Shown here in pieces: positions 1 to 8,913 of a DNA stretch of 64,000 nt (the first letter of the stretch is position 1; each line of letters starts with the position of its first letter). A program made the position numbers and the translations under genes. The notes below the pieces were generated by a model, which ran no database searches, was not told the DNA's origin, and worked only from the letters and a program-made list of their open reading frames with translations. The DNA comes from Tolypothrix brevis GSE-NOS-MK-07-07A. Its GTDB lineage: Bacteria; Cyanobacteriota; Cyanobacteriia; Cyanobacteriales; Nostocaceae. The DNA is taken from assembly GCA_019358985.1 (NCBI GenBank), contig JAHHIJ010000025.1, forward strand, positions 1 through 64,000. The letters are read 5' to 3'.

Positions 1-112
1 CATGGGCAAAAGGGTTATCCCTTAAGAATATCGGGAGCCGGATGCAGGGAAACCCGCACGTCCGGTTCTAACAGAGAGGTGCGGGGCATAATAGCCCCCA
101 TCGACTCTACCA
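1..112 (+). ncRNA. 3' end of a group II intron (domains V and VI)
   Basis: Bases 35-68 form a 34-nt hairpin with the hallmarks of group II intron domain V: it opens GAGCCGGATGC, carries a GAAA-like loop (GGGAAACCC), and closes GCACGTCCGGTTC, with the catalytic AGC triad at 36-38. A second hairpin follows at about 71-109 (AGAGAGGTGCGGGG pairing with CCCCCATCGACTCT) and fits domain VI; an unpaired A near its 3' side is the likely branch point. The 3' splice boundary is near 110-113. The rest of the ribozyme and any reverse transcriptase ORF lie upstream of the window, so it cannot be said whether the intron is complete. Confidence 0.85.
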
Positions 113-183
113 ATTCAGATGGGGGACTTACGGTGACAGAGTTAAATTAGGAGTTAAAAGCAGTTTGCGTTGTTATTAAATAC

Positions 184-216
184 ACGTAGAGACGTAGCAA
201 TGCTACGTCTCTACAG
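184..216. repeat. Dispersed hairpin repeat, TAGCAATGCTA core
   Basis: Palindrome GTAGAGACG-TAGCAATGCTA-CGTCTCTAC. The outer arms recur throughout the window around three different cores. It lies between the intron end and the MITE copy at 263-354. Confidence 0.8.
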
Positions 217-262
217 GGTTTTGGGTTTTACGCATGTACCTCCTAAGGAGTGAAATTTGCTG

Positions 263-354
263 TATCATGTCCGATAAATTACTTACAATGTAAAGACGTT
301 CCGGCGGAACGTCTCTACGACGGTTGCGATGTTTTTTTAAACGGACATGGTATA
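263..354. mobile_element. MITE-like element, family B (TATCATGTCCG ends)
   Basis: Bounded by TATCATGTCCG at the left and CGGACATGGTATA at the right, which are near-perfect terminal inverted repeats. The interior holds the hairpin GTAAAGACGTTCCGGCGGAACGTCTCTAC followed by a T-rich tract. It carries no coding capacity. A similar copy lies at 14645-14748, a diverged one near 56129-56232, and related units form the array at 13160-13690. Confidence 0.7.
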
Positions 355-401
355 GCGTAGGCGGGCTTTGTTCTTGTAGTCGCGACTTTAGTCGTCGGGT
401 A

Positions 402-3263
402 TTAAAACTTCCCAGCCAAAGCTGCAACACACCGATCGCAAATTAAAGGATGTTCAGTTGATTCTCCCACATGAGTGGAGTAGTTCCAACAGCGATCGCA
501 CTTTTGCCCTTCTGCATCCACTACCCCAATTCCCCATGCATCAGATTGCAAGTTGTATTTCAACTCTTGCAATGCTTCGGGAGTATCCAATACTTCTACC
601 TGGGAGGTGATAAACAAATAGCGTAGTTCATCTACACCATTACCAACGTCTGGATTTAGTGCTTTTACAGAAGCCCGTAATTGCTCAGAAGCCACATAAA
701 GCAAGATTTTTGCTTCCAAAGGAGCGCCAATCATTTTCTCCATTCTGGCAGTATCTAACACCTTATTTACATCAGTGCGGATTTGCCGAATTTGTTGCCA
801 CAATTGAGCCAATTCTGGATTATGCCACTTTTCGTCTACTTGCACCCAACCGGCTTCAAAGACTGATTTATACGGCGTTTTATAAGGCAGATATTGCCAG
901 ATGTCTTCTGCCATGTGAGATAATACAGGTGCGATCGCTCGTGCTAAATTTTCCAAAGCTACCTGCAACACCGTTTGACAACTACGACGGCGGAAAGCAT
1001 CACTCGCACTGATGTATAATCTATCTTTGGCAGCATCCAAATAAAAGTTGGATAAATCCACCACACAGAAATTCTGCACAGTTTGGAAAAAGCGGAAGAA
1101 TTGGAAACTATCAAACGCTTCCGTCACTTCCTTAAACACTTCCGTCATCCGATGCAGCATGTAACGGTCGAGTTCTGGCAATTCTTCAAAAGGTACTGTA
1201 TCTTTTTCCGGGTCAAAGTCGTGCAAATTACCTAACAAAAACCGTGCCGTATTGCGAATCTTTTGCCGCACATCAGCAAGTTGCTTGAGGGTATTTTTCC
1301 CAATCCGCTGGTCAGAGGTATAATCTACTGACGACACCCACAAACGCAAAATGTCAGCACCATAAGGTGGTTCTTCTTTTTGATTTTTCCCACCTTTGAT
1401 AATGACTGCTGGATCAATCACATTGCCCAGAGATTTACTCTGCTTGCGTCCTTGTTCGTCCAAGGTAAAACCGTGAGTCAACACAGTTTTGTAAGGTGCA
1501 ATGCCATTAACCGCTACACTGGTAAGCAAACTCGACTGAAACCAACCGCGATGTTGGTCAGAACCTTCCAGATAGATATCAGCAGGGTAGCGCAATTCCG
1601 GACGCTGCTTGGCAACAGCTGCCCAAGATGAGCCAGAATCAAACCAGACATCCATTGTATCAGTACCTTTACGGTAAGACTTGCCGTTAGTGCGATACTG
1701 TTCTGGCAATAACTCCTCTACCGACAATTCCCACCAAGCATCAGAACCTTTTTCCGCAACGATCGCTTGAACATAGGCGATCGTTTCCGCATTCAGCAAA
1801 GGTTCATTAGTTGCTTCGTCGTAAAAAACGGGAATTGGTACACCCCAACTGCGCTGACGGGAAATACACCAATCAGAACGTTCCGCAACCATTGGTGTGA
1901 TGCGATTTTCTCCTTGTGCGGGAACCCATTTTACTGAAGCGATCGCACTCAACGCTTCTTCTCGAAATCCCTCCACTGAAGCAAACCATTGTTCGGTAGC
2001 GCGGAAAATCGTTGGCTTTTTCGTCCTCCAATCGTAAGGATATTTATGCTGGTACGCTTCCTCTTTCAACAAAGAACCCGCAGCTGCCAACGCATCAATC
2101 ACCGCTTGATTTCCATCACCCAGCACATTCAACCCAGCAAACTGTCCTGCTTCCGAGGTAAAATTGCCATAATCATCAACTGGTGCGAGGATAGGCAAAC
2201 CGTAACGCTGACCCACAATGTAGTCTTCTTGACCGTGACCGGGTGCGGTATGTACCAACCCAGTACCCGACTCAGTGGTGACGTAATCACCGCCAATCAC
2301 AATCGGACTTAGGCGATCGCATAACGGATGACGGTAAGTAGAATGTTCTAAATCTTTCCCTTTGACTGTGGCTTTTACGGTCAACTCATTTCCCAAAGTT
2401 GCCGATAAACGTTCTACCAAGTCAGCAGCCACAATCAGATATCTTTGCGTTTCTGCGACTTCCACCACGGTATAATTGAGGTCAGGATTTAACGCTACCG
2501 CTAAATTCCCCGGAATTGTCCAAGGTGTCGTCGTCCAGATAGCCACACCTAATTCTGGTAAAAACTTACCCAACGCAGCTTTCACCGCTTCCGACAGACT
2601 CACCATCTCAAAAGCTGCGTAGATACTCCGGGAAGTGTGTCCTTCTGGATATTCCAACTCAGCTTCAGCCAAAGCGGTTTGAGAACTGGGACTCCAATGC
2701 ACCGGTTTTAAACCGCGATAGATGTAGCCTTTTAACAGCATCTCACCGAAAACACCGATTTGCGCTGCTTCGTATTCCGGCATTAAAGTTAAATAAGGAT
2801 GATCCCAATCGCCCCAAACACCATAACCTTTAAAATTGTTACGCTGGTCATCTACCGCAGCTAAAGCAAATTCTTTCGCTTTTTGTCGCAGTTGTAAAGC
2901 TGTCAAATTTTGTCGTTCTGCCGATTTCATATTCTGCAAAACTTTCAATTCAATCGGCAATCCGTGACAATCCCAACCAGGGACGTAGCGAACTTTACGT
3001 CCGCGCAGTAGTTGGTAGCGGTTAATAATGTCTTTGAGAATTTTATTTAAAGCATGACCAATATGCAGCGAACCATTAGCGTAGGGTGGTCCATCATGGA
3101 GTATAAATAATTCGCCTGGGTTTTCTTGAGACAGGCGATCGTAAATTTTCTTTTCTGACCAAAATTTTTGGATTTCCGGTTCACGCTTCACAGCGTTTGC
3201 CCGCATATCAAAGTTAGTTTTGGGCAGGTTTACGGTATCTTTGTAGCTTCCAGTTTCTGTCAC
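402..3263 (-). CDS. ileS: Isoleucine--tRNA ligase
   Basis: Class I aminoacyl-tRNA synthetase that charges tRNA-Ile. About 953 aa, the usual bacterial length. The HIGH motif is seen as SLHIGHALNK near residue 67, the KMSKS equivalent as GRKQSKSLGN near residue 600, the editing (CP1) domain lies between them, and a C-terminal zinc-binding segment has two CDRC pairs flanking WNYSTH. I place the start at a GTG at 3261-3263 because the protein then begins VTETGSYKDTVNLPKTNFDMRAN, the conserved cyanobacterial N-terminus. A longer in-frame start at 3302 adds 13 residues with no family support. No Shine-Dalgarno sequence is visible. It stands alone on the minus strand. Confidence 0.95.
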   Translation of the reverse strand: MTETGSYKDTVNLPKTNFDMRANAVKREPEIQKFWSEKKIYDRLSQENPGELFILHDGPPYANGSLHIGHALNKILKDIINRYQLLRGRKVRYVPGWDCHGLPIELKVLQNMKSAERQNLTALQLRQKAKEFALAAVDDQRNNFKGYGVWGDWDHPYLTLMPEYEAAQIGVFGEMLLKGYIYRGLKPVHWSPSSQTALAEAELEYPEGHTSRSIYAAFEMVSLSEAVKAALGKFLPELGVAIWTTTPWTIPGNLAVALNPDLNYTVVEVAETQRYLIVAADLVERLSATLGNELTVKATVKGKDLEHSTYRHPLCDRLSPIVIGGDYVTTESGTGLVHTAPGHGQEDYIVGQRYGLPILAPVDDYGNFTSEAGQFAGLNVLGDGNQAVIDALAAAGSLLKEEAYQHKYPYDWRTKKPTIFRATEQWFASVEGFREEALSAIASVKWVPAQGENRITPMVAERSDWCISRQRSWGVPIPVFYDEATNEPLLNAETIAYVQAIVAEKGSDAWWELSVEELLPEQYRTNGKSYRKGTDTMDVWFDSGSSWAAVAKQRPELRYPADIYLEGSDQHRGWFQSSLLTSVAVNGIAPYKTVLTHGFTLDEQGRKQSKSLGNVIDPAVIIKGGKNQKEEPPYGADILRLWVSSVDYTSDQRIGKNTLKQLADVRQKIRNTARFLLGNLHDFDPEKDTVPFEELPELDRYMLHRMTEVFKEVTEAFDSFQFFRFFQTVQNFCVVDLSNFYLDAAKDRLYISASDAFRRRSCQTVLQVALENLARAIAPVLSHMAEDIWQYLPYKTPYKSVFEAGWVQVDEKWHNPELAQLWQQIRQIRTDVNKVLDTARMEKMIGAPLEAKILLYVASEQLRASVKALNPDVGNGVDELRYLFITSQVEVLDTPEALQELKYNLQSDAWGIGVVDAEGQKCDRCWNYSTHVGESTEHPLICDRCVAALAGKF

Positions 3264-3325
3264 GGTGCTGATTTTCAAAGAATGATAAAGTTTGATTCTC
3301 ACTATTATCCATGAGAATTTCTAAT

Positions 3326-3404
3326 AGACATAGGAGTGGAAATTAATTATGCGCTACCCAGAACCCCAACAGACGTAGCATTGCTACGTCTCTACAAAGT
3401 CTTA
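3326..3404. mobile_element. MITE-like element, family A, partial copy
   Basis: Begins AGACATAGGAGTGGAAATTAATTATGCG, the family A end, and contains a hairpin with the TAGCATTGCTA core. The opposite terminal repeat is not recognisable, so this looks like a half copy. It lies upstream of ileS. Confidence 0.6.
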
Positions 3405-3418
3405 GGTTTTGATTCTTG

Positions 3419-3660
3419 CTCCCCTTCCCTGATAGGGAAGGGGTTGGGGGTTAGGTTTGAGAGAAAGTTACACACGGCGTTTATGGTAATACATCCCACT
3501 TCTTTCTCGTGTATTATATTGTAACGCATGTAGTAAGCGCTTCAGCGCTTCTTGTAGAGACGCGAAATTTCGCGTCTTCAGCGCTTCTTGTAGAGACGCG
3601 AAATTTCGCGTCTTCAGCGCTTCTTGTAGAGACGCGAAATTTCGCGTCTCTACAAATTAC
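3419..3660. repeat. Repeat-filled spacer: CCCCTTCCC palindrome and triplicated hairpin unit
   Basis: The spacer between ileS and the Ycf66 gene has no gene. 3421-3443 is a palindrome (CCCCTTCCCT GATAGGGAAGGGG). From about 3536 to 3655 a unit of about 39 bp, starting TTCAGCGCTTCTTGTAGAGACG and carrying the CGAAATTTCG core, is repeated three times head to tail. Confidence 0.8.
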
Positions 3661-4383
3661 CTAATTCCTTGGTTGTTGCGTATCTGTCGGTTCTTCTGCT
3701 GGGGGAGCAAGTACAGCATCGGGAGCAATTTCCTCAGCCGGAATTTTTGCTTCTTCAGCAACAGCAGCTTCTTCAACAGCAGCAGCTTCTACTAATTCGG
3801 GTGCTGGGGGGTTAGGAGGAATTGCTTGGGGTACAGTTTCGCTTTTTGCTTCGGTATCTGTGGTGACAACTGGTTGTTCTGGTGTGATGTCAGTAGTCGC
3901 AGGAACTACTGGTTGTTCTATGGGGGTTCCTTTGTCAACCACCTCAACAGGAGTTGTTTCAGGAGTCTTTTTATTTAAAGTTTGTTGTGCCTTGTCTTTA
4001 GCTCCAGAGAAAATACCACCAATGCCTTTTGGAATTTGGGAAAGGCGCTGTGGAATTGAGATATTAGAAGCTTGATTTTGAATGGTATTTGCCAGGGCTT
4101 CAGTACTGGGGATCGGGGTTTGTTGCGTCTTTGGTATCACTTGCCGACGTAATGACAGAGTTTGCGTTATCGACCAACCCAAAAGCGCGACACTAGCCAC
4201 ATGACCAAGTAAAAGACCCCCGGTAATGCGTCCGGCAAACACCCATAATACTAAAGCGTAGAAAAATCCTACACCACTCCAAATAAAATCATACTTGCGA
4301 TGGATTTCAGGGAAAAAGAAAGCTGCTAAGTAAATAGCTAAACTACCAAGACCGACCGCCAAAGCTAGGACATATGCCAGCAT
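3661..4383 (-). CDS. Ycf66 family membrane protein
   Basis: Cyanobacterial/plastid Ycf66 family protein of unknown molecular role. From the chosen start (MLAYVLALAVGLGSLAIYL) it is 240 aa. The first ~85 residues hold about three hydrophobic helices, including the conserved stretch KYDFIWSGVGFFYALVLWV. The rest is a low-complexity, Pro/Glu/Ala/Thr-rich tail. ATG 4383 is chosen over the longer ORF start at 4416 because AAGGAGT lies at proper distance immediately upstream and the family begins at MLAY. It is a single gene flanked by repeats on both sides. Confidence 0.85.
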   Translation of the reverse strand: MLAYVLALAVGLGSLAIYLAAFFFPEIHRKYDFIWSGVGFFYALVLWVFAGRITGGLLLGHVASVALLGWSITQTLSLRRQVIPKTQQTPIPSTEALANTIQNQASNISIPQRLSQIPKGIGGIFSGAKDKAQQTLNKKTPETTPVEVVDKGTPIEQPVVPATTDITPEQPVVTTDTEAKSETVPQAIPPNPPAPELVEAAAVEEAAVAEEAKIPAEEIAPDAVLAPPAEEPTDTQQPRN

Positions 4384-4458
4384 TTTGTGGTTACTCCTTA
4401 CTGTATCAGTTGACAAAGAGTTCAGAATTCAGGAGCCAGAAGCCAGAATACTTTCTTT

Positions 4459-4535
4459 GACATCCTCCCCACCGATGAATCGGAGGGATTCCCAAGACTC
4501 ACGACTTAGGTTTCTGTTTCTTTATAAATACTCTG
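4459..4535 (-). mobile_element. Right-end remnant of an IS200/IS605-type element
   Basis: On the minus strand the sequence reads CAGAAACCTAAGTCGTGAG then TCTTGGGAATCCC, and ends with a small hairpin (CCTCCGATTCATCGGTGGGG) and GAGGATGTC. This matches, base for base over most of its length, the right end of the decayed element at 10936-11322. No transposase is left. In this family the right end is a subterminal hairpin and, in TnpB elements, also encodes the guide (omega) RNA. Confidence 0.65.
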
Positions 4536-4715
4536 TGCCAGTTTGGGATTCTTCACCATGTTTTTTGATGAAAGCGAACTTAATTTGAGGCAGGGGAAAA
4601 TAAATTCAAAACCTCTTTAATACTGTATCCTTTTATGGTTCAGATTCTCCTGACTCCTGTAGAGGTGCGAAATTTCGCGTCTCTACAACCTCCTGACTCT
4701 TCATCTTTCATTTTT

Positions 4716-4841
4716 AGGACTTACGCAAAGTCGAAAATGTCATACTGAGCGAAACGAAGTGTAGCGAAGTATCTCGGAGATTCTTCGTTTCGCTAACGCT
4801 ACACTCAGAATGACAGTTTCTCGTTAAAATGCGTAAGTCCT
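4716..4841. mobile_element. MITE-like element, family C (AGGACTTACGCA ends), 126 bp
   Basis: Perfect 12-bp terminal inverted repeats AGGACTTACGCA / TGCGTAAGTCCT. The interior is a long imperfect palindrome around AAACGAAGTGTAGCG / CGCTAACGCTACAC. It has no coding capacity. Three further elements in the window share the ends but not the interior. Confidence 0.75.
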
Positions 4842-5020
4842 GATTTTGCAAATTTTGCGGGAAAATTGTTGACTAGGATACAAATTAAAATTAATTATCT
4901 ATACGAAGTGTGAATTTTTGTAGTCCTAAAGAACTCTTAATCTCTTCTTTAGGAGAGAAGGTAAAGTCTCGTACTACCCTTAAAGATGAAAGGATCTGCA
5001 AGAGTTAGCCAAAAGAATTT

Positions 5021-6448
5021 ATGACCCTACAAAGCTTTGGTGTGATTGGTTTAGCCGTTATGGGTGAGAACATCGCTCTGAATGTCGAGCGTAATGGTTT
5101 CCCAATTGCAGTTTACAACCGCTCACGGGAGAAAACCGATGCCTTCATGGCACAGCGTGCCCCAGGAAGAAACGTAAAAGCTGCTTTTACCCTGGAAGAG
5201 TTTGTTGCCTCTCTTGAACGTCCCCGCAAAATTTTAGTGATGGTGCAAGCTGGTAAGCCAGTGGATGCAGTAATTGCCCAGCTAAAACCTCTGCTGTCTG
5301 AAGGCGATATTATTATTGACGGTGGCAACTCTTGGTTTGAAGATACTGAAAGACGCACCAAAGAATTAGAGCCAGACGGATTTCGGTTTATTGGGATGGG
5401 CGTCAGTGGTGGTGAAGAAGGAGCGCTAAATGGTCCTTCACTCATGCCTGGAGGTACAGAAAGCTCCTATGAGTATCTTTCGCCAATTTTTACAAAAATC
5501 GCGGCACAAGTCGATGATGGTCCTTGTGTAACTTACGTGGGTCCTGGTGGTGCCGGTCACTATGTAAAAATGGTACACAACGGCATTGAGTACGGCGATA
5601 TGCAACTTATTGCTGAAGCTTACGATTTGCTGAAAAATGCCGCCGGTCTTGACCCTAGTCAGCTACACGAAGTTTTTACTGAATGGAACACCACTGACGA
5701 ACTCAATTCGTTTTTGATTGAGATTACAGCAAATATTTTCCCCTACGTTGACCCAGAGACAAATCTACCTTTGGTGGATTTGATTGTGGACGCAGCAGGG
5801 CAGAAGGGTACAGGACGCTGGACTGTGCAAACTGCGTTAGAATTGGGAGTTGCGATTCCCACAATCACAGCGGCAGTAAATGCGCGGATTATGTCTTCGA
5901 TTAAAGATGAGCGGGTTGCTGCATCAAAGATTCTCACAGGTCCCACTGGCAAGTATAACGGACAGACCAAAGAGTTTATCAATATGGTGCGCGATGCTCT
6001 ATATTGCTCAAAAATCTGCTCATACGCTCAAGGAATGGCACTTTTAAGTACAGCTTCCAAAGCGTATAATTTTAACTTGAATTTAGGTGAAATGGCGCGG
6101 ATTTGGAAGGGTGGCTGTATTATTCGCGCTGGTTTCTTGAATAAAATTAAGAAAGCTTTTGACGAAAATCCTGCACTACCTAACTTGTTGTTGGCACCAG
6201 AATTCAAGCAGACGATTCTCGACAGACAAGGAGCTTGGCGCGAAGTGTTATCGACAGCAGCTAAACTGGGTATTCCCGTACCGGCATTTAGTGCATCATT
6301 AGATTATTTTGACAGCTATCGACGCGATCGCTTACCCCAAAACCTGACTCAAGCACAACGCGATTACTTCGGAGCGCATACTTACTTGCGTACTGATAAA
6401 CCCGGTACTTATCACACCGAATGGGTGCCAATTGCGGAAACTAAGTAA
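5021..6448 (+). CDS. gnd: 6-phosphogluconate dehydrogenase, decarboxylating
   Basis: Third enzyme of the oxidative pentose phosphate pathway: oxidises 6-phosphogluconate to ribulose 5-phosphate and CO2 with NADP. 475 aa, the full family length. The N-terminal Rossmann fold shows GVIGLAVMGENIALN and YNRSREKTD (NADP side). The signature DGGNSWFEDTERR is near residue 100 and the substrate helix KMVHNGIEYGDMQLIAEAYDLL near residue 185; the all-alpha C-terminal domain is complete. In cyanobacteria this route supplies NADPH in the dark and in heterocysts. It is monocistronic, followed by a clear hairpin terminator at 6506. Confidence 0.96.
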   Translation: MTLQSFGVIGLAVMGENIALNVERNGFPIAVYNRSREKTDAFMAQRAPGRNVKAAFTLEEFVASLERPRKILVMVQAGKPVDAVIAQLKPLLSEGDIIIDGGNSWFEDTERRTKELEPDGFRFIGMGVSGGEEGALNGPSLMPGGTESSYEYLSPIFTKIAAQVDDGPCVTYVGPGGAGHYVKMVHNGIEYGDMQLIAEAYDLLKNAAGLDPSQLHEVFTEWNTTDELNSFLIEITANIFPYVDPETNLPLVDLIVDAAGQKGTGRWTVQTALELGVAIPTITAAVNARIMSSIKDERVAASKILTGPTGKYNGQTKEFINMVRDALYCSKICSYAQGMALLSTASKAYNFNLNLGEMARIWKGGCIIRAGFLNKIKKAFDENPALPNLLLAPEFKQTILDRQGAWREVLSTAAKLGIPVPAFSASLDYFDSYRRDRLPQNLTQAQRDYFGAHTYLRTDKPGTYHTEWVPIAETK

Positions 6449-6505
6449 GCTTTCATACCTCTACATTTTGTGAAACTTTAAAACGTTCAGGTTGGAGATT
6501 TGAGG

Positions 6506-6538
6506 GTGACTCTGAATTTTTCAGAGTCACTTTCTTTT
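6506..6538 (+). terminator. Rho-independent terminator of gnd
   Basis: GTGACTCTGA and TCAGAGTCAC form a 10-bp stem around a short A/T loop, followed by TTTCTTTT. It begins 58 nt after the gnd stop codon. Confidence 0.8.
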
Positions 6539-6544
6539 GGGAAA

Positions 6545-6618
6545 TTGGGCATGGGGCATTGGGCATTGGGCATTGGGCATTGGGCATTGGGCATGGGGCA
6601 TGGGGCATGGGGCATTGG
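6545..6618. repeat. Tandem GGGCATT / GGGGCAT heptamers
   Basis: Short tandem units (GGGCATT repeated, then GGGGCATG repeated), typical of the short tandem repeats of heterocystous cyanobacteria. They separate gnd from the convergent kinase gene. Confidence 0.85.
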
Positions 6619-6623
6619 TAATT

Positions 6624-7766
6624 TTAGGGATTATTATTCCCAAGAAATTTCTTTTTTAATTCTTCTAATTCTTCATCTATTTGGCTTTTGCTAGAAGGTT
6701 GAGATGTCGGTTGTGGTGGTGGTTGTTGTATGTTTTTTTGAGGTTTGCTACCCCCAAGAAATTGTGTTTTCAATTCTTCTAATTCCAGATCAATTTGGCT
6801 GTTAGTTTTGATGACAACCGCAGGTGGAGAAGTTAGGGCTGGCTGAATTACAGGTTTTGCTGATTTGGGCGGTGTGGCGGCTAAATGTGGCTGTTGATTC
6901 AAATCTTTAAGAACTTCATCTACTGTTTGGTAACGACGCACAGGGATGCTTTCTAGCATTTTATCCAGGACTTTACCTAACTGCTCGTTTATAGGAGTTT
7001 TTAAGTATTGCCGCCAAATCCAAGTATCGTTGTGGGTATCATAGGAGTCAAAAGGCGATCGCTCTGTTAACAGTCTAATACAAGTTGCACCCAAACTGTA
7101 AATATCGCTGGCAAAAAGAGCTTTTCCTCTCATTTGTTCTGGTGCTACATATTCCGGGCTTCCTATACTTGTACCAGTTTGATTTAAGGCGTTGTTGCTA
7201 GCAACTTTAGCTGCACCAAAATCTACTAAAACTAGTTCGTTAGTACTTGCACGTCGAATAATATTTTCTGGCTTAATGTCGCGATGAATAACTTGTCTTT
7301 GATGACAAAATTGCAACACGGTTAATAAATCATTCAGTAATTGCCGTATTTGCTTTTCGTTGAAAGCGCCGTTTTGTGCTGATTCCTGTGCTAGATTTTG
7401 CCCATCAATGAATTCTTGGACGAGAAACTGGCGATCGTCTTGGGTAAAATATGCTAAAAGTTCGGGAATTTGCGGATGTTTGCCCAATTCATCTAACCGC
7501 ATCGCTTCTTGGGTAAACAATTCAACGGCTTTTTGTAAGGTGCTAGTGCCTTGGGCTTGGGGGTAAAATTGTTTAATTACACAACGCGGTTTTGAAGGTT
7601 TATCCTCATCCACTGCCAAAAAAGTGATGCCAAAACCACCTTGTCCTATCGGTTTGATAGCACGGTAGCGTTCTTTGAGGATTAATTTGGAACCGCAAGT
7701 TTGGCAAAACTTGATATTATCAGCGTTTTCTGGTTTTGGACACCGGGGATTGAGACAGTAGCTCAT
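6624..7766 (-). CDS. Ser/Thr protein kinase with N-terminal zinc ribbon
   Basis: Hanks-type serine/threonine kinase, 380 aa. The N-terminus has a four-cysteine ribbon (C4, C9, C21, C24 in SYCLNPRCPKPEN...CQTCG), a common cyanobacterial arrangement. The kinase domain spans about residues 33-295 with the glycine loop IGQGGFGITFLA, the ATP lysine in CVIKQF, the catalytic loop VIHRDIKPENII, and LVDFGAAK. The C-terminal ~85 residues are Pro/Gln-rich and contain two similar short motifs (LELEELKTQFLG and ELEELKKKFLG). There is no transmembrane segment, so it is probably cytoplasmic. Substrate unknown. Confidence 0.93.
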   Translation of the reverse strand: MSYCLNPRCPKPENADNIKFCQTCGSKLILKERYRAIKPIGQGGFGITFLAVDEDKPSKPRCVIKQFYPQAQGTSTLQKAVELFTQEAMRLDELGKHPQIPELLAYFTQDDRQFLVQEFIDGQNLAQESAQNGAFNEKQIRQLLNDLLTVLQFCHQRQVIHRDIKPENIIRRASTNELVLVDFGAAKVASNNALNQTGTSIGSPEYVAPEQMRGKALFASDIYSLGATCIRLLTERSPFDSYDTHNDTWIWRQYLKTPINEQLGKVLDKMLESIPVRRYQTVDEVLKDLNQQPHLAATPPKSAKPVIQPALTSPPAVVIKTNSQIDLELEELKTQFLGGSKPQKNIQQPPPQPTSQPSSKSQIDEELEELKKKFLGNNNP

Positions 7767-7829
7767 GTTGAGGATTTTGGGATACCTGTCTTTATTGTGC
7801 CCTAGCGTAGACGCAATCAGGGGTCTATT

Positions 7830-8249
7830 CTAGATTCGCCAATTATCAAGTTTTAAATTGTAACCAAGTGTTTGAATGCGTTGATAATGTGGTAGATTAC
7901 CAGTGATTAAGGTTAAGTTGTTTTGGATAGCGATCGCTGCAATTATAGAATCGGCAAGTCCTATCGGTTGTCCTGTGCGTTCTAAATCTGCATAGATCCG
8001 TCCTGCCAATTCCGCATCAGAAAGTTGCAAAGTTAACACCTCAGCAGCGGCAATCTGGGTAAAAAATTCCTGTATTCTATCTTCGCGTTGGCGCTTATGC
8101 CAGCCTTTGACAATCTCCAAGACTGTGATTGTGGAGATGGTATAGTGACCAAAAACGCCTAGATAAACAGTAGCCCTAGATACTACGCGCTGATCTATAC
8201 GTTTAAGGCTTTCAGAAAGAATGTCTGTGTCAAGTAGTACTTTGTCCAA
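7830..8249 (-). CDS. vapC: PIN-domain toxin, VapC type
   Basis: Predicted ribonuclease toxin of a type II toxin-antitoxin pair, 139 aa. The PIN acidic residues are visible in LLDTDILSESLKR near the N-terminus, in the mid-protein segment DAELAGRIYADL, and in LADSIIAAIAIQNNLTLITGN. The start is a TTG codon at 8247-8249 lying inside the upstream antitoxin gene; the two reading frames overlap by 20 nt, implying translational coupling. VapC family members usually cut tRNA or rRNA; the target here is unknown. Confidence 0.85.
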   Translation of the reverse strand: MDKVLLDTDILSESLKRIDQRVVSRATVYLGVFGHYTISTITVLEIVKGWHKRQREDRIQEFFTQIAAAEVLTLQLSDAELAGRIYADLERTGQPIGLADSIIAAIAIQNNLTLITGNLPHYQRIQTLGYNLKLDNWRI

Positions 8250-8484
8250 AGCGTTGATTTAGTGGGTGTGCTGCTCGATCTCTCATGATTTCTTCAAGTA
8301 TCTCATCTATTAGCTCAGGTTCGTCAGCATAAAGTCCAAGTAAGGGGTAATTGTCAGCTTCTGCCACTGCTAGTTGATCAATGGCGTCTGTTATAAGTTG
8401 CGACAAGTCACAATGGCGGGATTTTGCCAACCAACGTGCTTTTTCAAGGGTTTTTTCGTCGAGTTGCAATTCTATTTTTTCCAC
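8230..8484 (-). CDS. vapB: VapB-type antitoxin for the overlapping PIN toxin
   Basis: 84 aa. The first half (EKIELQLDEKTLEKARWLAKSRHCDLSQLITDAIDQL) looks like a ribbon-helix-helix DNA-binding domain, and the acidic tail (YADEPELIDEILEEI) would wrap the toxin. Gene order antitoxin then toxin with a 20-nt overlap is typical. The pair lies next to a second, unrelated toxin-antitoxin pair. Confidence 0.8.
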   Translation of the reverse strand: MEKIELQLDEKTLEKARWLAKSRHCDLSQLITDAIDQLAVAEADNYPLLGLYADEPELIDEILEEIMRDRAAHPLNQRFGQSTT

Positions 8485-8565
8485 GGGGTAAGATTTGAGA
8501 GCATGTGTGATGCAGCGATTTTAGCATTTGGGAGAACGCAAGCTGTTCAAGAGCGATCGCACCAA

Positions 8566-8913
8566 CTAACTAATATTAAGAGATTTTTTCAGTGCTGCTT
8601 GTACCAAAGTCAATATATCTGATGGCAAGATTCCTAACTGCCTTTGAAACACCGACTCATTGACCGTGGCAATTTTATCAGCCCTGATTAAAGATGTCTT
8701 TTTCAGCCCTGTTTGTGGAAATTCAGGATGCGTGTCGCAAATCAACACCCAAGTTTCACGCAACTCACCAAGAGGAACTTTTGAGTAAATACCTAATATA
8801 ATTAACTCTTCTCGATGAACTGCTAAAACAACGGCTGGTCTAAGTTTTGTGGAAGTTAAATCGCTAAAAGGGAAACCAACTAACCAGATTTCCAATGGTT
8901 TAGGTTTCGTCAT
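8566..8913 (-). CDS. MazF/PemK-like toxin
   Basis: 115 aa from ATG 8913. EIWLVGFPFSDLTSTKLRPAVVL is the characteristic MazF/PemK start: the 'W..FPFSD....RPA.VL' core of an endoribonuclease beta barrel. An upstream in-frame start at 8964 is rejected because the family begins a few residues before EIW and because it would lie deep inside the antitoxin gene. The reading frame overlaps the 3' end of the antitoxin gene by 14 nt. This sequence is somewhat diverged from canonical MazF, so activity is inferred. Confidence 0.8.
   Translation of the reverse strand: MTKPKPLEIWLVGFPFSDLTSTKLRPAVVLAVHREELIILGIYSKVPLGELRETWVLICDTHPEFPQTGLKKTSLIRADKIATVNESVFQRQLGILPSDILTLVQAALKKSLNIS

Noticed and set aside
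203-430. 75-aa open frame, minus strand
   Set aside because: Translated from hairpin repeats and the ileS 3' end; no ribosome binding site or recognisable domain.
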